Source: Anoxynatronum buryatiense
GTDB taxonomy: Bacteria > Bacillota > Clostridia > Peptostreptococcales > Tindalliaceae
Direction of reading: 5' to 3'
Length of the DNA stretch: 46,342 bases
NCBI RefSeq assembly: GCF_900182905.1
Contig: NZ_FXUF01000021.1
Span: 1 to 46,342, forward strand
The notes beneath the pieces were generated by a model, which saw nothing but the letters and a program-made list of their open reading frames with translations, was not told the origin of the DNA and did no database searches. The translations under genes were made by a program, and so were the position numbers. Of the stretch, positions 1 through 8,005 are shown piece by piece (position 1 is the stretch's first letter; each line of letters opens with the position of its first letter).

Positions 1-93
1 TTCCCGATACACTAAGGGGTCGGTTACTTGCAAGTACATAACTTTCAGCCACTTACAGACAGGTTATCCGTCAAAAGTTGGTGGGAAAGTTGA

Positions 94-159
<66 letters not shown>

Positions 160-262
160 CCATTATTGCAAAAGTATCAGCAGTATGTTAAGCCTTTGCC
201 ATCACTTGCTCTTTTCTCTATTCCAAGTCTATTTCGAACTCATCTTCCAACTCATCAACCAC

Positions 263-835
263 TTATCGTACCCAGCTTCGATCGGCAACGAGATTGTTGT
301 TCTGACTGAAGCTTGTGTTCACTTGATCACGCCAATTTTCCTTGTTTTCAACAAGTATGAGTATTTTACCCTGTTCAATCTGACGTTCATATTCCTTGGC
401 GTCTTCTTCCCTGACTCCCAGTTGAACCAACCCGCCTACCAGTCCACCGGCCACACCGCCTGCAACGACGCCTCCCAATATGCCCGCAATCGGACCCATA
501 GCCAGAAAGGGACCTATTCCTGGTATTGCCAACAGACCCAGTGCCGGCAAAGCTGCAGCAATGCCACCCACCGTTCCTCCTACAACAGCACCTGTGCCAG
601 CTTTTTCAGCACCGCCATGCGTTTTTGTCTTGGTATCAGTTGTATTGTCAAGGTGCTCCATCTGTTCCTTGTCTTTCGCTACCACCGTAATTTCATCTTC
701 CTGGTATCCCATCTCCGTCAACTGCTTGACAACGTTAATGATTTCATTTTCTGTTTCGAATATGCCGACCATAACTTTATCTTTATCACTAATATCGCGG
801 TCTATGTTCATATCATTTCCAAACTGATCTTTCAT
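263..835 (-). CDS. General stress protein, GSP17M/YflT-like with glycine zipper
   Basis: A 190-residue protein. Residues about 20-60 (VMVGIFETENEIINVVKQL, then GYQEDEITVVAKD) match the start of the general stress protein 17M/YflT domain. Residues about 75-140 are an alanine/glycine-rich hydrophobic stretch with repeated GxxxG spacing, a glycine-zipper membrane segment. The C-terminal part (GKILILVENKENW) resembles the end of the same fold. The start ATG follows AAGGAGGACTATAA. It lies downstream of csbD on the same strand, consistent with a stress-induced set, and a SigB-like promoter lies upstream of the pair. The molecular activity of the family is unknown. The family call is from motif resemblance only. 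Confidence 0.8.
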   Translation of the reverse strand: MKDQFGNDMNIDRDISDKDKVMVGIFETENEIINVVKQLTEMGYQEDEITVVAKDKEQMEHLDNTTDTKTKTHGGAEKAGTGAVVGGTVGGIAAALPALGLLAIPGIGPFLAMGPIAGILGGVVAGGVAGGLVGGLVQLGVREEDAKEYERQIEQGKILILVENKENWRDQVNTSFSQNNNLVADRSWVR

Positions 836-918
836 TTATAGTCCTCCTTGGTCAATCATAAAAAGCTCACATGCAGACATCGATATTCTGTAGTTCTGCA
901 ACTGCCCTTTTTGGCAGG

Positions 919-1119
919 CTACTTTTGCTCTTTCTCAAATTCTCTGACTTCCTCTTCTGCTTCTTCCTTGCTTTTGCCGTATTTTTCCTGAATAATACCT
1001 ACAAGCTTTTGAGCATCCCCTTCGATCATATCAAGATCATCGTCAGTAATCTCACCCCAACGTTTTTTAACGCTTCCCATCATTTGATTCCACTTTCCTT
1101 TTAAAACTGATTCATTCAT
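919..1119 (-). CDS. csbD: CsbD family stress protein
   Basis: A 66-residue, highly charged protein. It has the CsbD hallmarks: an N-terminal LKGKWNQMMGSVKKRWGEIT, then DDLDMIEGDAQKLVGIIQE, then a glutamate-rich helix ending in EFEKEQK. CsbD of Bacillus subtilis is a SigB-controlled general stress protein of unknown biochemical role. Length is normal for the family. The start ATG is preceded by AAAGGAGGATTAAA, a strong ribosome binding site. The gap to the general stress gene at 835 is 83 bases, so the two may share a transcript. Identification is confident; function is not known. Confidence 0.93.
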   Translation of the reverse strand: MNESVLKGKWNQMMGSVKKRWGEITDDDLDMIEGDAQKLVGIIQEKYGKSKEEAEEEVREFEKEQK

Positions 1120-1218
1120 TTTAATCCTCCTTTTGCTCAGTTACCAGCTATATCATAAGTTAATGACTCACATGCCGTCCGGCTACGAGTCCTGCTTTTA
1201 ATGTAATCATCAAGAGAT

Positions 1219-1341
1219 TCAAGAAAAAACAAACAGAACTTTTACTGTTTCAATAACCGCACTTTCGATCCCAACAAATCCACTAATTGCAGTAATGAGC
1301 GCTATTATCAACACACATCTACCTTCTTCAGCACACAGCAC
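1219..1341 (-). pseudogene. DUF1328-like small membrane protein, probably frameshifted
   Basis: On the minus strand a short frame reads LIIALITAISGFVGIESAV and then VKVLFVFS before a TGA. This resembles the DUF1328 (YtjA) small membrane proteins, whose core is LIIALIAxxLGFGGIA followed by AKxLFFIFLVLF. The reading stops at a run of six T; adding one base continues hydrophobically (FLNLLMITL). No ATG is present; the only in-frame starts are GTG at 1341, which overlaps its own AAAGGAGG, or TTG at 1311. I read it as a decayed copy, though a functional short peptide cannot be excluded. Neighbours are stress genes, where DUF1328 proteins often occur. Confidence 0.35.
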
Positions 1342-1365
1342 CTCCTTTCATTCACTTCAAAGCAA

Positions 1366-1390
1366 GCGCCCATTATGCTGATTATTAAAC
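1366..1390 (-). promoter_or_regulatory. SigB-like promoter upstream of the stress cluster
   Basis: On the minus strand GTTTAA (1385-1390) is followed after 13 bases by GGGCGC (1366-1371). The -35 is a perfect SigB match and the -10 keeps the GGG but not the TA. It points to the DUF1328-like remnant, csbD and the general stress gene. Inferred from consensus only. Confidence 0.35.
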
Positions 1391-1650
1391 TGTTTGGTAT
1401 ACTTGTATACATGCCCGTATTCCTTATTGCTAAACATTATCGATTAACTTCGATGCGAATGCGCAAAAGCACATTTAACATCGTTGCGAATTAAAAATGT
1501 CCTGGCTCGCTCCACCACGCCGCCTTCTCAACTATGAGAATTCAATTGAATCAAAGCTTTGCTTTTTATCAATGCACAATATGAGGTATATGACCCATCC
1601 CAAAATTCTGTGGTGCGTCAAGAAGCATTTGCTCAGTTTATTAAAATAAA

Positions 1651-1695
1651 AAAGCTTTCGGTTGCCGGCAAATCAGCCGCGACACCGAAAGCTTT
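1651..1695 (-). terminator. Rho-independent terminator of the 22-residue peptide gene
   Basis: A perfect 12-bp stem (AAAGCTTTCGGT / ACCGAAAGCTTT) encloses a 21-base loop that can form a small inner stem (CGGC / GCCG). On the minus strand it is followed by TTTTTATTTTAA. It begins 25 bases after the stop codon of the small gene at 1720-1788. Geometry and T-tract make this a convincing terminator, which also supports the small gene being a real transcript. Confidence 0.85.
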
Positions 1696-1719
1696 GATCA
1701 ATCAATCAATGCTTCTCTT

Positions 1720-1788
1720 CTATAGTATTCTCATAATAAGCATTACGAGAATAATGACAACAACGATGATTCCAATCGCACGAAACAT
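1720..1788 (-). CDS. 22-residue single-span hydrophobic membrane peptide
   Basis: Reads MFRAIGIIVVVIILVMLIMR and ends IL-stop. After the first three residues it is almost wholly aliphatic, with two arginines, so it would form one membrane helix. The ATG is preceded by GTGGAGGGATCATT, an excellent ribosome binding site at proper spacing. A SigB-like promoter lies about 80 bases upstream and a strong terminator begins 25 bases downstream. The complete promoter, ribosome site, frame and terminator set is the main evidence that it is a gene. I recognise no named family; it could be a stress-induced membrane peptide or a type I toxin-like peptide. Function is unknown. Confidence 0.6.
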   Translation of the reverse strand: MFRAIGIIVVVIILVMLIMRIL

Positions 1789-1864
1789 AATGATCCCTCC
1801 ACATGCAATCTCAACGGCCGTAAGCCCATTCAACAAAGTATCCCAACGGCCTTTCATTGAGAGT

Positions 1865-1890
1865 ATACCCTTAAAGCATGGGGATCAAAC
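1865..1890 (-). promoter_or_regulatory. SigB-like promoter for the 22-residue membrane peptide
   Basis: On the minus strand GTTTGA (1885-1890), a 14-base spacer and GGGTAT (1865-1870) closely match the SigB consensus GTTTAA-N12-14-GGGTAT. It points to the small gene starting at 1788. The same type of motif lies upstream of the csbD group. Whether this organism has SigB cannot be seen in the window. Confidence 0.55.
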
Positions 1891-1990
1891 GACACCCTGT
1901 CCACTTAACCTTCCCGGATAAGTTCAGAAAGACTGCCGCCTTTGATTGAAAAACCGGCATTCGATGAAGCGCTGCACCATCGGGTCAACA

Positions 1991-3658
1991 CTATTTATAA
2001 TTGGGATCCAACAACGTAATAACCCCTAGAATCACCATGCCAATGAAAATAACAATCCCCCCATACGCCATGGAGATACCGATGTCATAATCATGCAATG
2101 CATTGACCATGGCAATTGACACGGGTCGGTTGTGCACGCCATATAACAGAGCTGAAATGGTGTATTCTCCCAAAGAACGCATAACCACCAGGGAAAAAGC
2201 GCTGATAATACCGGCTGATACCATGGGCATAAACACATGAATAAAGGTCTGCGTTCTGGTGGCCCCCAAGTTTCGGGAAGCTTGTTCGTATTCCCGATTA
2301 AAGTTTTCGAAGGCGGAGTAAATGCTTTTTGATGCAATGGTGATCCCTGCCAACACATAGGTAATGGGAAGAATCCAGTAAGTGCCAATCAGTGACTGGT
2401 TGAACAGAAACCACTGACGTCTGTTGAATGCCAAAATCATGTTAACTCCCAGGGTACTGGCAGGGATTGCCATGGGCAGCAACACCAAAAAATGCAGCCA
2501 CCGTGAAACCATCCCTTTGTTTCTGAGAACTAAGAACGCGCTGACAGCACCAATGGCAGTGGCCATGAGTCCAGCCTGCAAAGACATTTTCAGCGAGTTA
2601 ATGATAGGATCCAGCACCCGTGGCTGAGCTAGAATACGCCGATAGTTTTGCAGCCCAAACTCAGAAGGAATAATCTCAGTCATCCAACGGCTGGAGTCTG
2701 CAAAAGAAAGAATCATCACACCCACAATGGGCACCATAATCAACGCAGTGATGATCCCCGCCACCAGATGCATGGTTCCTCTTGCCACAGGATGCCGAAC
2801 CCGCACCCGACGAAACTTTTTTGTTTTTGTTGTGCGGGACTGAAAGCTCTGATGATTGTAATAGCTGTACAAGCCCATGGTCATAAACACTAACACCATG
2901 AGCAGGGTCACCTGAGCTGCTGCCATGCTCATCTGGTTGTTCATTTTTGAATGAAGAATCTGGGTACTCATCATTCGATAGCCGCGACCTATGAGGTAAG
3001 GTGCAGAAAATGAACTGACCCCCGTAGCAAAAGTCATGAGGGCCGATGTCACCAAGGCCGGGGCCAGGTGGGGCAAGAGCACATCCTTAAAGACCTGCCA
3101 ACGGGACGCGCCCAGATTTCGGGCCGATTCCACCAGGGAGTAATCGATAAAAGCAATGGCAATTTTCGTGTTGATGTAAAAATAAATATACTGGGTGAAA
3201 CTGTGAACAAATAAAATACCCCAAAACCCGGAAAATCGCAGGGGTGGATTTACGAGGTGAAAAGCAGTCTGCAACAGGTGGTTGATAATCCCCATTTCAG
3301 CATATAGCTGAATAAAGGCAATAACAATCATCACACCGGGCAGCATCACTGCACTGAGCATCACCATGTGAGTCAGACGCTGAAAAGGCGTTTTGAAATA
3401 ACTGGTATAGAATGCCATCGACACACCCACCACCAGGCAAGCTGCCACCGTGAAAATACCCACTGTAATGGTATTGCGCAGAGCCATGAGATTGGTAGGG
3501 GTTGAAAAAAAATGAACATACCAATGGAAAGAAAATCCCGATCCATCATATTGCAAAGAACGCCAGATGGTGTTACCAATAGGGAAGACCACAAAAACAG
3601 CCACCAGATAAAAAAGCAGGGTATACACCAGGCTTTTAATCACTTTGTCCCTGTTCAT
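1991..3658 (-). CDS. ABC transporter permease, fused two-domain (FbpB/PhnU-like)
   Basis: A 555-residue membrane protein with two binding-protein-dependent permease modules in tandem, each with several membrane spans. Each half carries an EAA-type loop that contacts the ATPase: ESARNLGASRWQVFKDVLLP in the first half and EQASRNLGATRTQTFIHVFM in the second. Fusion of both permease halves is typical of the iron (FbpB), thiamine and 2-aminoethylphosphonate importer families. The start ATG overlaps the stop of the ATPase gene by four bases (ATGA), implying translational coupling. With the upstream lipoprotein and ATPase it forms a complete importer. The substrate cannot be fixed from the permease. 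Confidence 0.92.
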   Translation of the reverse strand: MNRDKVIKSLVYTLLFYLVAVFVVFPIGNTIWRSLQYDGSGFSFHWYVHFFSTPTNLMALRNTITVGIFTVAACLVVGVSMAFYTSYFKTPFQRLTHMVMLSAVMLPGVMIVIAFIQLYAEMGIINHLLQTAFHLVNPPLRFSGFWGILFVHSFTQYIYFYINTKIAIAFIDYSLVESARNLGASRWQVFKDVLLPHLAPALVTSALMTFATGVSSFSAPYLIGRGYRMMSTQILHSKMNNQMSMAAAQVTLLMVLVFMTMGLYSYYNHQSFQSRTTKTKKFRRVRVRHPVARGTMHLVAGIITALIMVPIVGVMILSFADSSRWMTEIIPSEFGLQNYRRILAQPRVLDPIINSLKMSLQAGLMATAIGAVSAFLVLRNKGMVSRWLHFLVLLPMAIPASTLGVNMILAFNRRQWFLFNQSLIGTYWILPITYVLAGITIASKSIYSAFENFNREYEQASRNLGATRTQTFIHVFMPMVSAGIISAFSLVVMRSLGEYTISALLYGVHNRPVSIAMVNALHDYDIGISMAYGGIVIFIGMVILGVITLLDPNYK

Positions 3659-4671
3659 GAGTTCACCTGCAGGCCATGCACCGCACCATCTTTCACTGAT
3701 AGCCAGACTTTTTCACCGGTTTCTCTGGGCTTCATTCCCTGTATATGCTCCACAGAAACCTTAATGGTCTGTTGTCTGCTAATACAGTCATACATCACAG
3801 TACTGCCAGTGAATTCCACAACCTTGATCTGTGCTTCCACCTGGCCACGGCCCCCTATATGAAGCGCATTGGGACGTATGCAGGCCTTCATTTCCTTCAC
3901 CCCCGAAAACCATTCAGGAAACACTTGGCAGCTCACCAGGTTAGATTCACCGATAAAGCGTGCCACAAACTCATTAACAGGTTCATTGTATATGTGCATA
4001 GGGTGACCTGCCTGCACCAGGCGGCCCTGATGAAAAACAGCGATACGATCAGACATGGTCATGGCTTCCTGCTGATCATGCGTCACAAAAATAGTGGTGA
4101 TGCCCACTTCTTTTTGCAAAGCCCGTATCTCACGTCGCATGCGGTCACGCATGTTCGCATCCAGATTGGAGAGCGGTTCATCCAACAGCAGTACCTTTGG
4201 ACTGACAGCCAGTGCCCTCACCAGGGCTATGCGCTGCTGTTCGCCACCGGAGAGTTGACTGATGTCTCGTTTTTCAAACCCCGTCATGCCCACCAAATTG
4301 AGTAATGATTTGGTTCTTTCCATGATCACATCCCTTGAAATACGGCGCACTTTCAGTCCATAGGCCACATTTTTTTCCACATTCATATTGGGAAACAAGG
4401 CATAGTGTTGAAATACCATGGAAATCTCCCTTTTTTCCGGAGGAATCGAGGTGATGTCGTGCCCATCCACCCACACCCGACCCTGGTCTGGCGACTCCAG
4501 ACCGGCCAAAATGCGCAGCAAGGTTGTTTTGCCACACCCCGAGGGGCCCAAAAACGTAAAAAGCTCTCCCTGTTCAATGGCCAGTTCAATGTCATTCAAA
4601 ATCGGTTTGTTATCAAAGGATTTTGTAATGTGGTCAAATAGAATCATAGACTGATGTTTCCTTTCTCCCAT
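3655..4671 (-). CDS. ABC transporter ATP-binding protein (PotA/FbpC/PhnT family)
   Basis: A 338-residue ATPase. Visible in order are Walker A GPSGCGKTT (about residue 42), Q-loop VFQHYALFPNMNV, signature LSGGEQQRIALVRAL, Walker B VLLLDEPLSNLD and the H-loop IFVTHDQ. The C-terminal region from about residue 240 is a TOBE-type domain, as in the CUT1/spermidine/iron subfamily. It powers the fused permease encoded immediately downstream with a four-base overlap, and follows the binding-protein gene after a 57-base gap that holds a hairpin. The start at 4671 (MGERKHQSM) has no strong ribosome site of its own; the internal ATG of MILFDHI follows GGAAAC and is a possible alternative. Confidence 0.93.
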   Translation of the reverse strand: MGERKHQSMILFDHITKSFDNKPILNDIELAIEQGELFTFLGPSGCGKTTLLRILAGLESPDQGRVWVDGHDITSIPPEKREISMVFQHYALFPNMNVEKNVAYGLKVRRISRDVIMERTKSLLNLVGMTGFEKRDISQLSGGEQQRIALVRALAVSPKVLLLDEPLSNLDANMRDRMRREIRALQKEVGITTIFVTHDQQEAMTMSDRIAVFHQGRLVQAGHPMHIYNEPVNEFVARFIGESNLVSCQVFPEWFSGVKEMKACIRPNALHIGGRGQVEAQIKVVEFTGSTVMYDCISRQQTIKVSVEHIQGMKPRETGEKVWLSVKDGAVHGLQVNS

Positions 4672-4678
4672 GCCAAAA

Positions 4679-4712
4679 GCCCCACCGGCACAAGAAGCGA
4701 TACCGGCAGGGC
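4679..4712 (-). terminator. Intercistronic hairpin between binding protein and ATPase genes
   Basis: On the minus strand GCCCTGCCGG pairs with CCGGTGGGGC (one mismatch and a wobble) around a loop of about 14 bases, followed by TTTT. Hairpins here commonly stabilise or attenuate transcript so that the binding protein is made in excess of the ATPase and permease. Role inferred. Confidence 0.45.
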
Positions 4713-4728
4713 GTCAACACATGATGGT

Positions 4729-5841
4729 TTACATATCTTTTCCAGCGTCTCTAATCTCCGTATCCCACAGGTTCAGCCATTCCAATTCATGCTGAGCCAC
4801 ATTGCCCCAATCCACATCCATGGCCTTAAAGGGCTCTTTCATCCAATCCGGACCCGCTTCAATGGCCTCTGCCAGGGTAGGCATTCTGTCATATTCATTG
4901 GCAAGCAACACCTGCACTTCCAGACTGCCTGCATACTCAACAAAAGCAGCGGCCGCATGGGGGTGAGGGGCATTGTTGATGGCTGCTATAGCATCGGTGA
5001 TGACGATGGCACCTTCTTCAGCGTCCACAATAGCCAAAGGCATGTCATTGTTATTTCGGTTGTCCATCACTGCACTCAGCACTCCATAACTGATGGGCGA
5101 TTCGTTTCTTCCCACAGACTGAAAATGAAGGCTGCCACTTCCGTAGTAATTTTTGGTGTTGCGGTCCAGGGCTTTCAGATAATCAACACCCTCTTCAAAG
5201 GTGGCATTGCGCTGATGGTAGTCCAGCAGTGCCACAATAACTGCCCGCTGTGAAGATGACACATTGTCACGAGATACAATCATGCCTTCATACTCAGGAT
5301 CTGCCAGTGCCGCCCAGCTTTGGGGAACCTGATCCCCTTCCAGGGCGTCTTCGTTGTAGAATATAAGCACAGGAGTCTGCATGGTGCCAAACCACCGGCC
5401 GTCAGCATCTTTGAAAATAGGATCAATGGAAGACTGCCATGATGGTTCAAGGCTTTCAAAGATCCCTTCTTCAGCCATGGTAATGTAGAGGGATGAAGGA
5501 CCGCCAAACATGATGTCCGCCTGGGGGTTTTCTTTCTCTGCCCGTACCCGATCCGCCAGTTCACCTTTCAGATTGATAAAATCCACAGCCACACCGGTTT
5601 TTTCTGTGAAACCTTCGGCAATCAATGCCAGCATTTCTTCACCGTGGGTGGAATAGATGACCAGTCTGTCTTCCAGAGTCATCGCCTCTTCCCGGTCACC
5701 AGCCTCATCAGCAGGACCCTCCTGATTCACTTCGGGTTCCTGTTCTTCGGGTGCTTCTGAAGCACCACCGCATCCAGCCATCACTGCCACTGTCAAGAAT
5801 AAAATCATTGTGTATAACAGCCATTTTTGCCTTCTAATCAC
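4729..5841 (-). CDS. Extracellular solute-binding lipoprotein of ABC importer (AfuA/Fbp-like)
   Basis: A 370-residue protein with an N-terminal lipoprotein signal: MIRRQKWLLY, a hydrophobic core, then the lipobox VMAGC with the lipidated cysteine at residue 24. An acidic linker rich in E and P follows to about residue 50. The mature part starts with LVIYSTHGEEMLALIAEGFT, typical of the iron/phosphonate-type periplasmic-binding family (cluster D-like). Later segments such as ADIMFGGPSSLY and SPISYGVL fit this fold. The gene is between the PHP phosphoesterase gene and the ATPase gene. Iron has no obvious tyrosine pair that I can assign, so an organophosphate or phosphonate ligand is at least as likely, given the PHP neighbour. 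Confidence 0.9.
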   Translation of the reverse strand: MIRRQKWLLYTMILFLTVAVMAGCGGASEAPEEQEPEVNQEGPADEAGDREEAMTLEDRLVIYSTHGEEMLALIAEGFTEKTGVAVDFINLKGELADRVRAEKENPQADIMFGGPSSLYITMAEEGIFESLEPSWQSSIDPIFKDADGRWFGTMQTPVLIFYNEDALEGDQVPQSWAALADPEYEGMIVSRDNVSSSQRAVIVALLDYHQRNATFEEGVDYLKALDRNTKNYYGSGSLHFQSVGRNESPISYGVLSAVMDNRNNNDMPLAIVDAEEGAIVITDAIAAINNAPHPHAAAAFVEYAGSLEVQVLLANEYDRMPTLAEAIEAGPDWMKEPFKAMDVDWGNVAQHELEWLNLWDTEIRDAGKDM

Positions 5842-5875
5842 GTTATCTCTCCTCTTTAATGTTGATAATGAACCG

Positions 5876-6529
5876 CTACACAGCTACTTCCCGATTAAAA
5901 TAATCATCATATGAGCGGTAAGCCCCCCCGGTATAATGCACCGGAGAAACACCGCCTGCCTTAATGCCTTCCGTCAAGTCTTTCATATCCCTCACGCTTC
6001 CTTCAAAAAGAGTGGCATACATGCCAACCCTTTCCAATAGGTGGGCGTCACTGCTGCCCAACAGAGGTATATCCATGGCAAGGGCCGTTTCCCGAGCCTG
6101 GGCGTTCAAATGATACGGAGTGCTTCCATTAAGACCTTCTATCCCCGCCAAACCCTTTAGGGAATACAGGCCGTCTCCAATGCCTCGCCCATTTTTTCGA
6201 TAAGGGTGGGCACTGACAGCCACACCTCCGTGCTGGTTGGTCCAGTCGATGAGTTGCTGGGCCTGCATCATTTCACCCGGTATGTGGTCCACACCAAAAA
6301 CCAGTATATCACCTTGATAGGTTAAAATTTCCGCCCCAACAAACACAGGAAAGTTCATCTCACGGCTGACTTGGGCTGCTTGATCCACCAATCCCATGCT
6401 GTCATGGTCGGTGATACAAATGCCATCCAACCCCATGGACTGAGCCTTGCAGATAATCTGCTTCAACTCAATAAAACTGTCATCTGAATAGGTTTTCTCA
6501 TGAATATGCATGTCAATCAGCATGCTCAT
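5876..6529 (-). CDS. PHP domain phosphoesterase
   Basis: A 217-residue single-domain PHP protein. Metal-binding motifs are intact: DMHIHEKTYSDDS (HxH, residue about 7), ITDHDSMG (about 40), VSAHPYRKNG (about 105) and GSSDAHLLERVG (about 158). Family members hydrolyse phosphomonoesters or cyclic phosphodiesters using two or three metal ions. It is the first gene of the importer operon, 34 bases before the lipoprotein gene. This context suggests that the imported solute is an organophosphate or phosphonate, or that the enzyme processes it; compare PhnPP, a PHP enzyme acting on a cyclic phosphate in phosphonate breakdown. That role is inference. AAAGGAG lies just upstream of the ATG. Confidence 0.88.
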   Translation of the reverse strand: MSMLIDMHIHEKTYSDDSFIELKQIICKAQSMGLDGICITDHDSMGLVDQAAQVSREMNFPVFVGAEILTYQGDILVFGVDHIPGEMMQAQQLIDWTNQHGGVAVSAHPYRKNGRGIGDGLYSLKGLAGIEGLNGSTPYHLNAQARETALAMDIPLLGSSDAHLLERVGMYATLFEGSVRDMKDLTEGIKAGGVSPVHYTGGAYRSYDDYFNREVAV

Positions 6530-7111
6530 CCATCTCCTTTAGTGTCGTGCCCATCACAAATCTTCTTCAGAACAGCTGGGCCTCTTGATATAAACGGTAA
6601 TAACTGACATTATACACCTAGGCCAGACGGGATGAAAGTCGATTTCAATTGAATTTTTCTATCGGATAATCCAACTGAATAGAAACCACCTATTCCACCT
6701 CAATGAAATACCATCATTTCACAACAACAAGAAAAAGCACAAGCGAAACGTCACGCTGTCCCTGGCTGCTTTCTGCTGGGAAAGAGACGCTCTCCTTTTG
6801 ATCGCCTCGAAAAGGGGTATGACCATACTACATGATAAAACCTGACAAGGAGTGTGACGAATGACCTTTGGTATACATCCACCTAACCATGATGCGTTCT
6901 CGATTTACTCAAGTATATGCCTATGGTATACTGTTTTCACCGATGAATGGAAGCTTTATTCTGTGTGGTGATGGCAACAGTTAATTATCTTTTTGACTCA
7001 ATAATCCTGACAAAACGTTTATCAGAGTATCATGATGTGATCGACCCGACACCACATTCATCAATGCCACCGTTATAAGTGCAAAAATTCTTCCATAGAG
7101 GGGATTAATCC
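6530..7111. other. Intergenic region between divergent genes
   Basis: This 582-base stretch holds no convincing gene. Nearest the PHP gene is a TATAAT on the minus strand (6609-6614) with only a poor -35 seventeen bases upstream, a weak promoter candidate for the importer operon. At 6745-6764 is a GAAACGTC..CTGTCC repeat unit, and at 6808-6864 a leader-like repeat that recurs before the M20 peptidase gene. A 36-codon frame from 6861 looks random. Confidence 0.6.
6808..6864 (+). repeat. Direct repeat copy A of the M20-peptidase leader
   Basis: This segment ends CAAGGAGTGTGACGAATGA and matches 10039-10091, which ends CAAGGAGTGTGACAAATGA just at the M20 start codon. Upstream bases also agree (GGGTAT, then CATACTA against CTTACTA). 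After the ATG the two diverge completely. Both are preceded by a GAAAC-type hairpin repeat. It appears to be an orphan copy of a gene leader. Confidence 0.6.
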
Positions 7112-7555
7112 ATGACCATTCCTGAAAAACTGCTTGATTTGCTGGAAAAAGAAAAACTCTGTTTTCTATCCACCAGTCACCAGGACCAACCCCATGTAAG
7201 CCTCATGAATTTCACGTATCTGCCTGAAAACGATCTGATCATTCTGACCAGCCGTGCCAATACCACTAAAATGTCATACATAAACCATAACCCTTGTGTA
7301 GCATTGCTGTTTACCTCTTTATCGGAAACTAAACATCCACCGGTCAGTTGCACAGTGTATGGAAAAGCCCATGTGACAAACCCAAATCAGGATGATTTCT
7401 ACCGGCAAGCCCATCTGCAACGGCATCCGGGCATGGAGTCTTTTATCATAGGCGAGCACATTGCAGTGGTAACTGTCCAAATTCAACACGGTACCATTGC
7501 CAACATCCAAGACCAAGTCTCCAACTGGTCAGCAGAAGATGCCACCAGCCTATAG
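7112..7555 (+). CDS. Pyridoxamine 5'-phosphate oxidase family, FMN split-barrel protein
   Basis: A 147-residue protein of the flavin-binding split-barrel fold. The N-terminus (LLDLLEKEKLCFLSTSHQDQPHVSLMNFTYL) and following ILTSRANTTKMSYINHNPCVALLF match small PPOX-like proteins that bind FMN or a related cofactor as dimers. Length is right for a single-domain member. The ATG is preceded by GAGGGGATTAATCC. It is the first of three plus-strand genes whose products handle flavin or redox groups, although a probable terminator separates it from the next one. Substrate is unknown; many such proteins reduce small electrophiles or bind haem. Confidence 0.85.
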   Translation: MTIPEKLLDLLEKEKLCFLSTSHQDQPHVSLMNFTYLPENDLIILTSRANTTKMSYINHNPCVALLFTSLSETKHPPVSCTVYGKAHVTNPNQDDFYRQAHLQRHPGMESFIIGEHIAVVTVQIQHGTIANIQDQVSNWSAEDATSL

Positions 7556-7711
7556 TTTCAGGGTTGCTTTACCTCCGTCCCACCCAATCCTGCTGCTTAA
7601 GTCACCATCCAGTATAAATGGATCTGAGCCCTTAATCATTATCTATGCCGATCACCAATCACACCATCGAACAGGATGGGGGAAACTTCCCGCTGTCCCT
7701 GTCTCCAAAAG

Positions 7712-7745
7712 GAAAGACTGGCTATCTAAGCAGTCTTTCTTTTTC
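7712..7745 (+). terminator. Rho-independent terminator after the flavin split-barrel gene
   Basis: GAAAGACTG pairs perfectly with CAGTCTTTC around a 10-base loop and is followed by TTTTTCTGTT. It lies about 155 bases after the stop codon of the 7112-7555 gene and closes that transcript. Confidence 0.8.
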
Positions 7746-7885
7746 TGTTATAATACCTCGATAGTTAGGACATATGACACTTTTAATTTGAGGCATTAGC
7801 CATTTTGTTTGTGTCTTTTAACCCTAACATCTGGTATTCAGCAAACGTTTTCAAAATTATGTGTTAGAATACAAGTTGCATTTTA

Positions 7886-7905
7886 TTTGATAAGTACTTA
7901 TCAAA
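7886..7905. promoter_or_regulatory. 20-bp perfect palindrome, probable operator
   Basis: TTTGATAAGTACTTATCAAA is a perfect inverted repeat about 100 bases before the likely start of the triple FMN_bind gene. A TTGCAT hexamer sits just upstream and could be part of a -35 element. The site looks like the target of a dimeric regulator controlling the FMN_bind and selenoprotein genes. The spacing does not fit FNR/CRP (TTGAT-N4-ATCAA) and the regulator is not identifiable. Confidence 0.5.
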
Positions 7906-8005
7906 CAATGCTACCCCTAATTGTCAAAAAAGCCGATGTCACGTGAATCGATTCGGCGCTAAAGTTACTTGCAGTAAAAACTGTCTTAAGAAAGGGATTG
8001 AGTGC

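Larger units (their letters stand above)
7556..7942. other. Intergenic region with terminator and operator-like palindrome
   Basis: No gene is supported here. The stretch holds a GAAACTTC..CTGTCCCTG repeat unit (7682-7701), a rho-independent terminator (7712-7745) and a 20-bp perfect palindrome (7886-7905) before the FMN-binding protein gene. Confidence 0.6.

Noticed and set aside
6861-6971. 36-codon frame behind the orphan leader repeat
   Set aside because: Good ribosome-like sequence, but the peptide has no protein-like pattern and no similarity to the M20 N-terminus.
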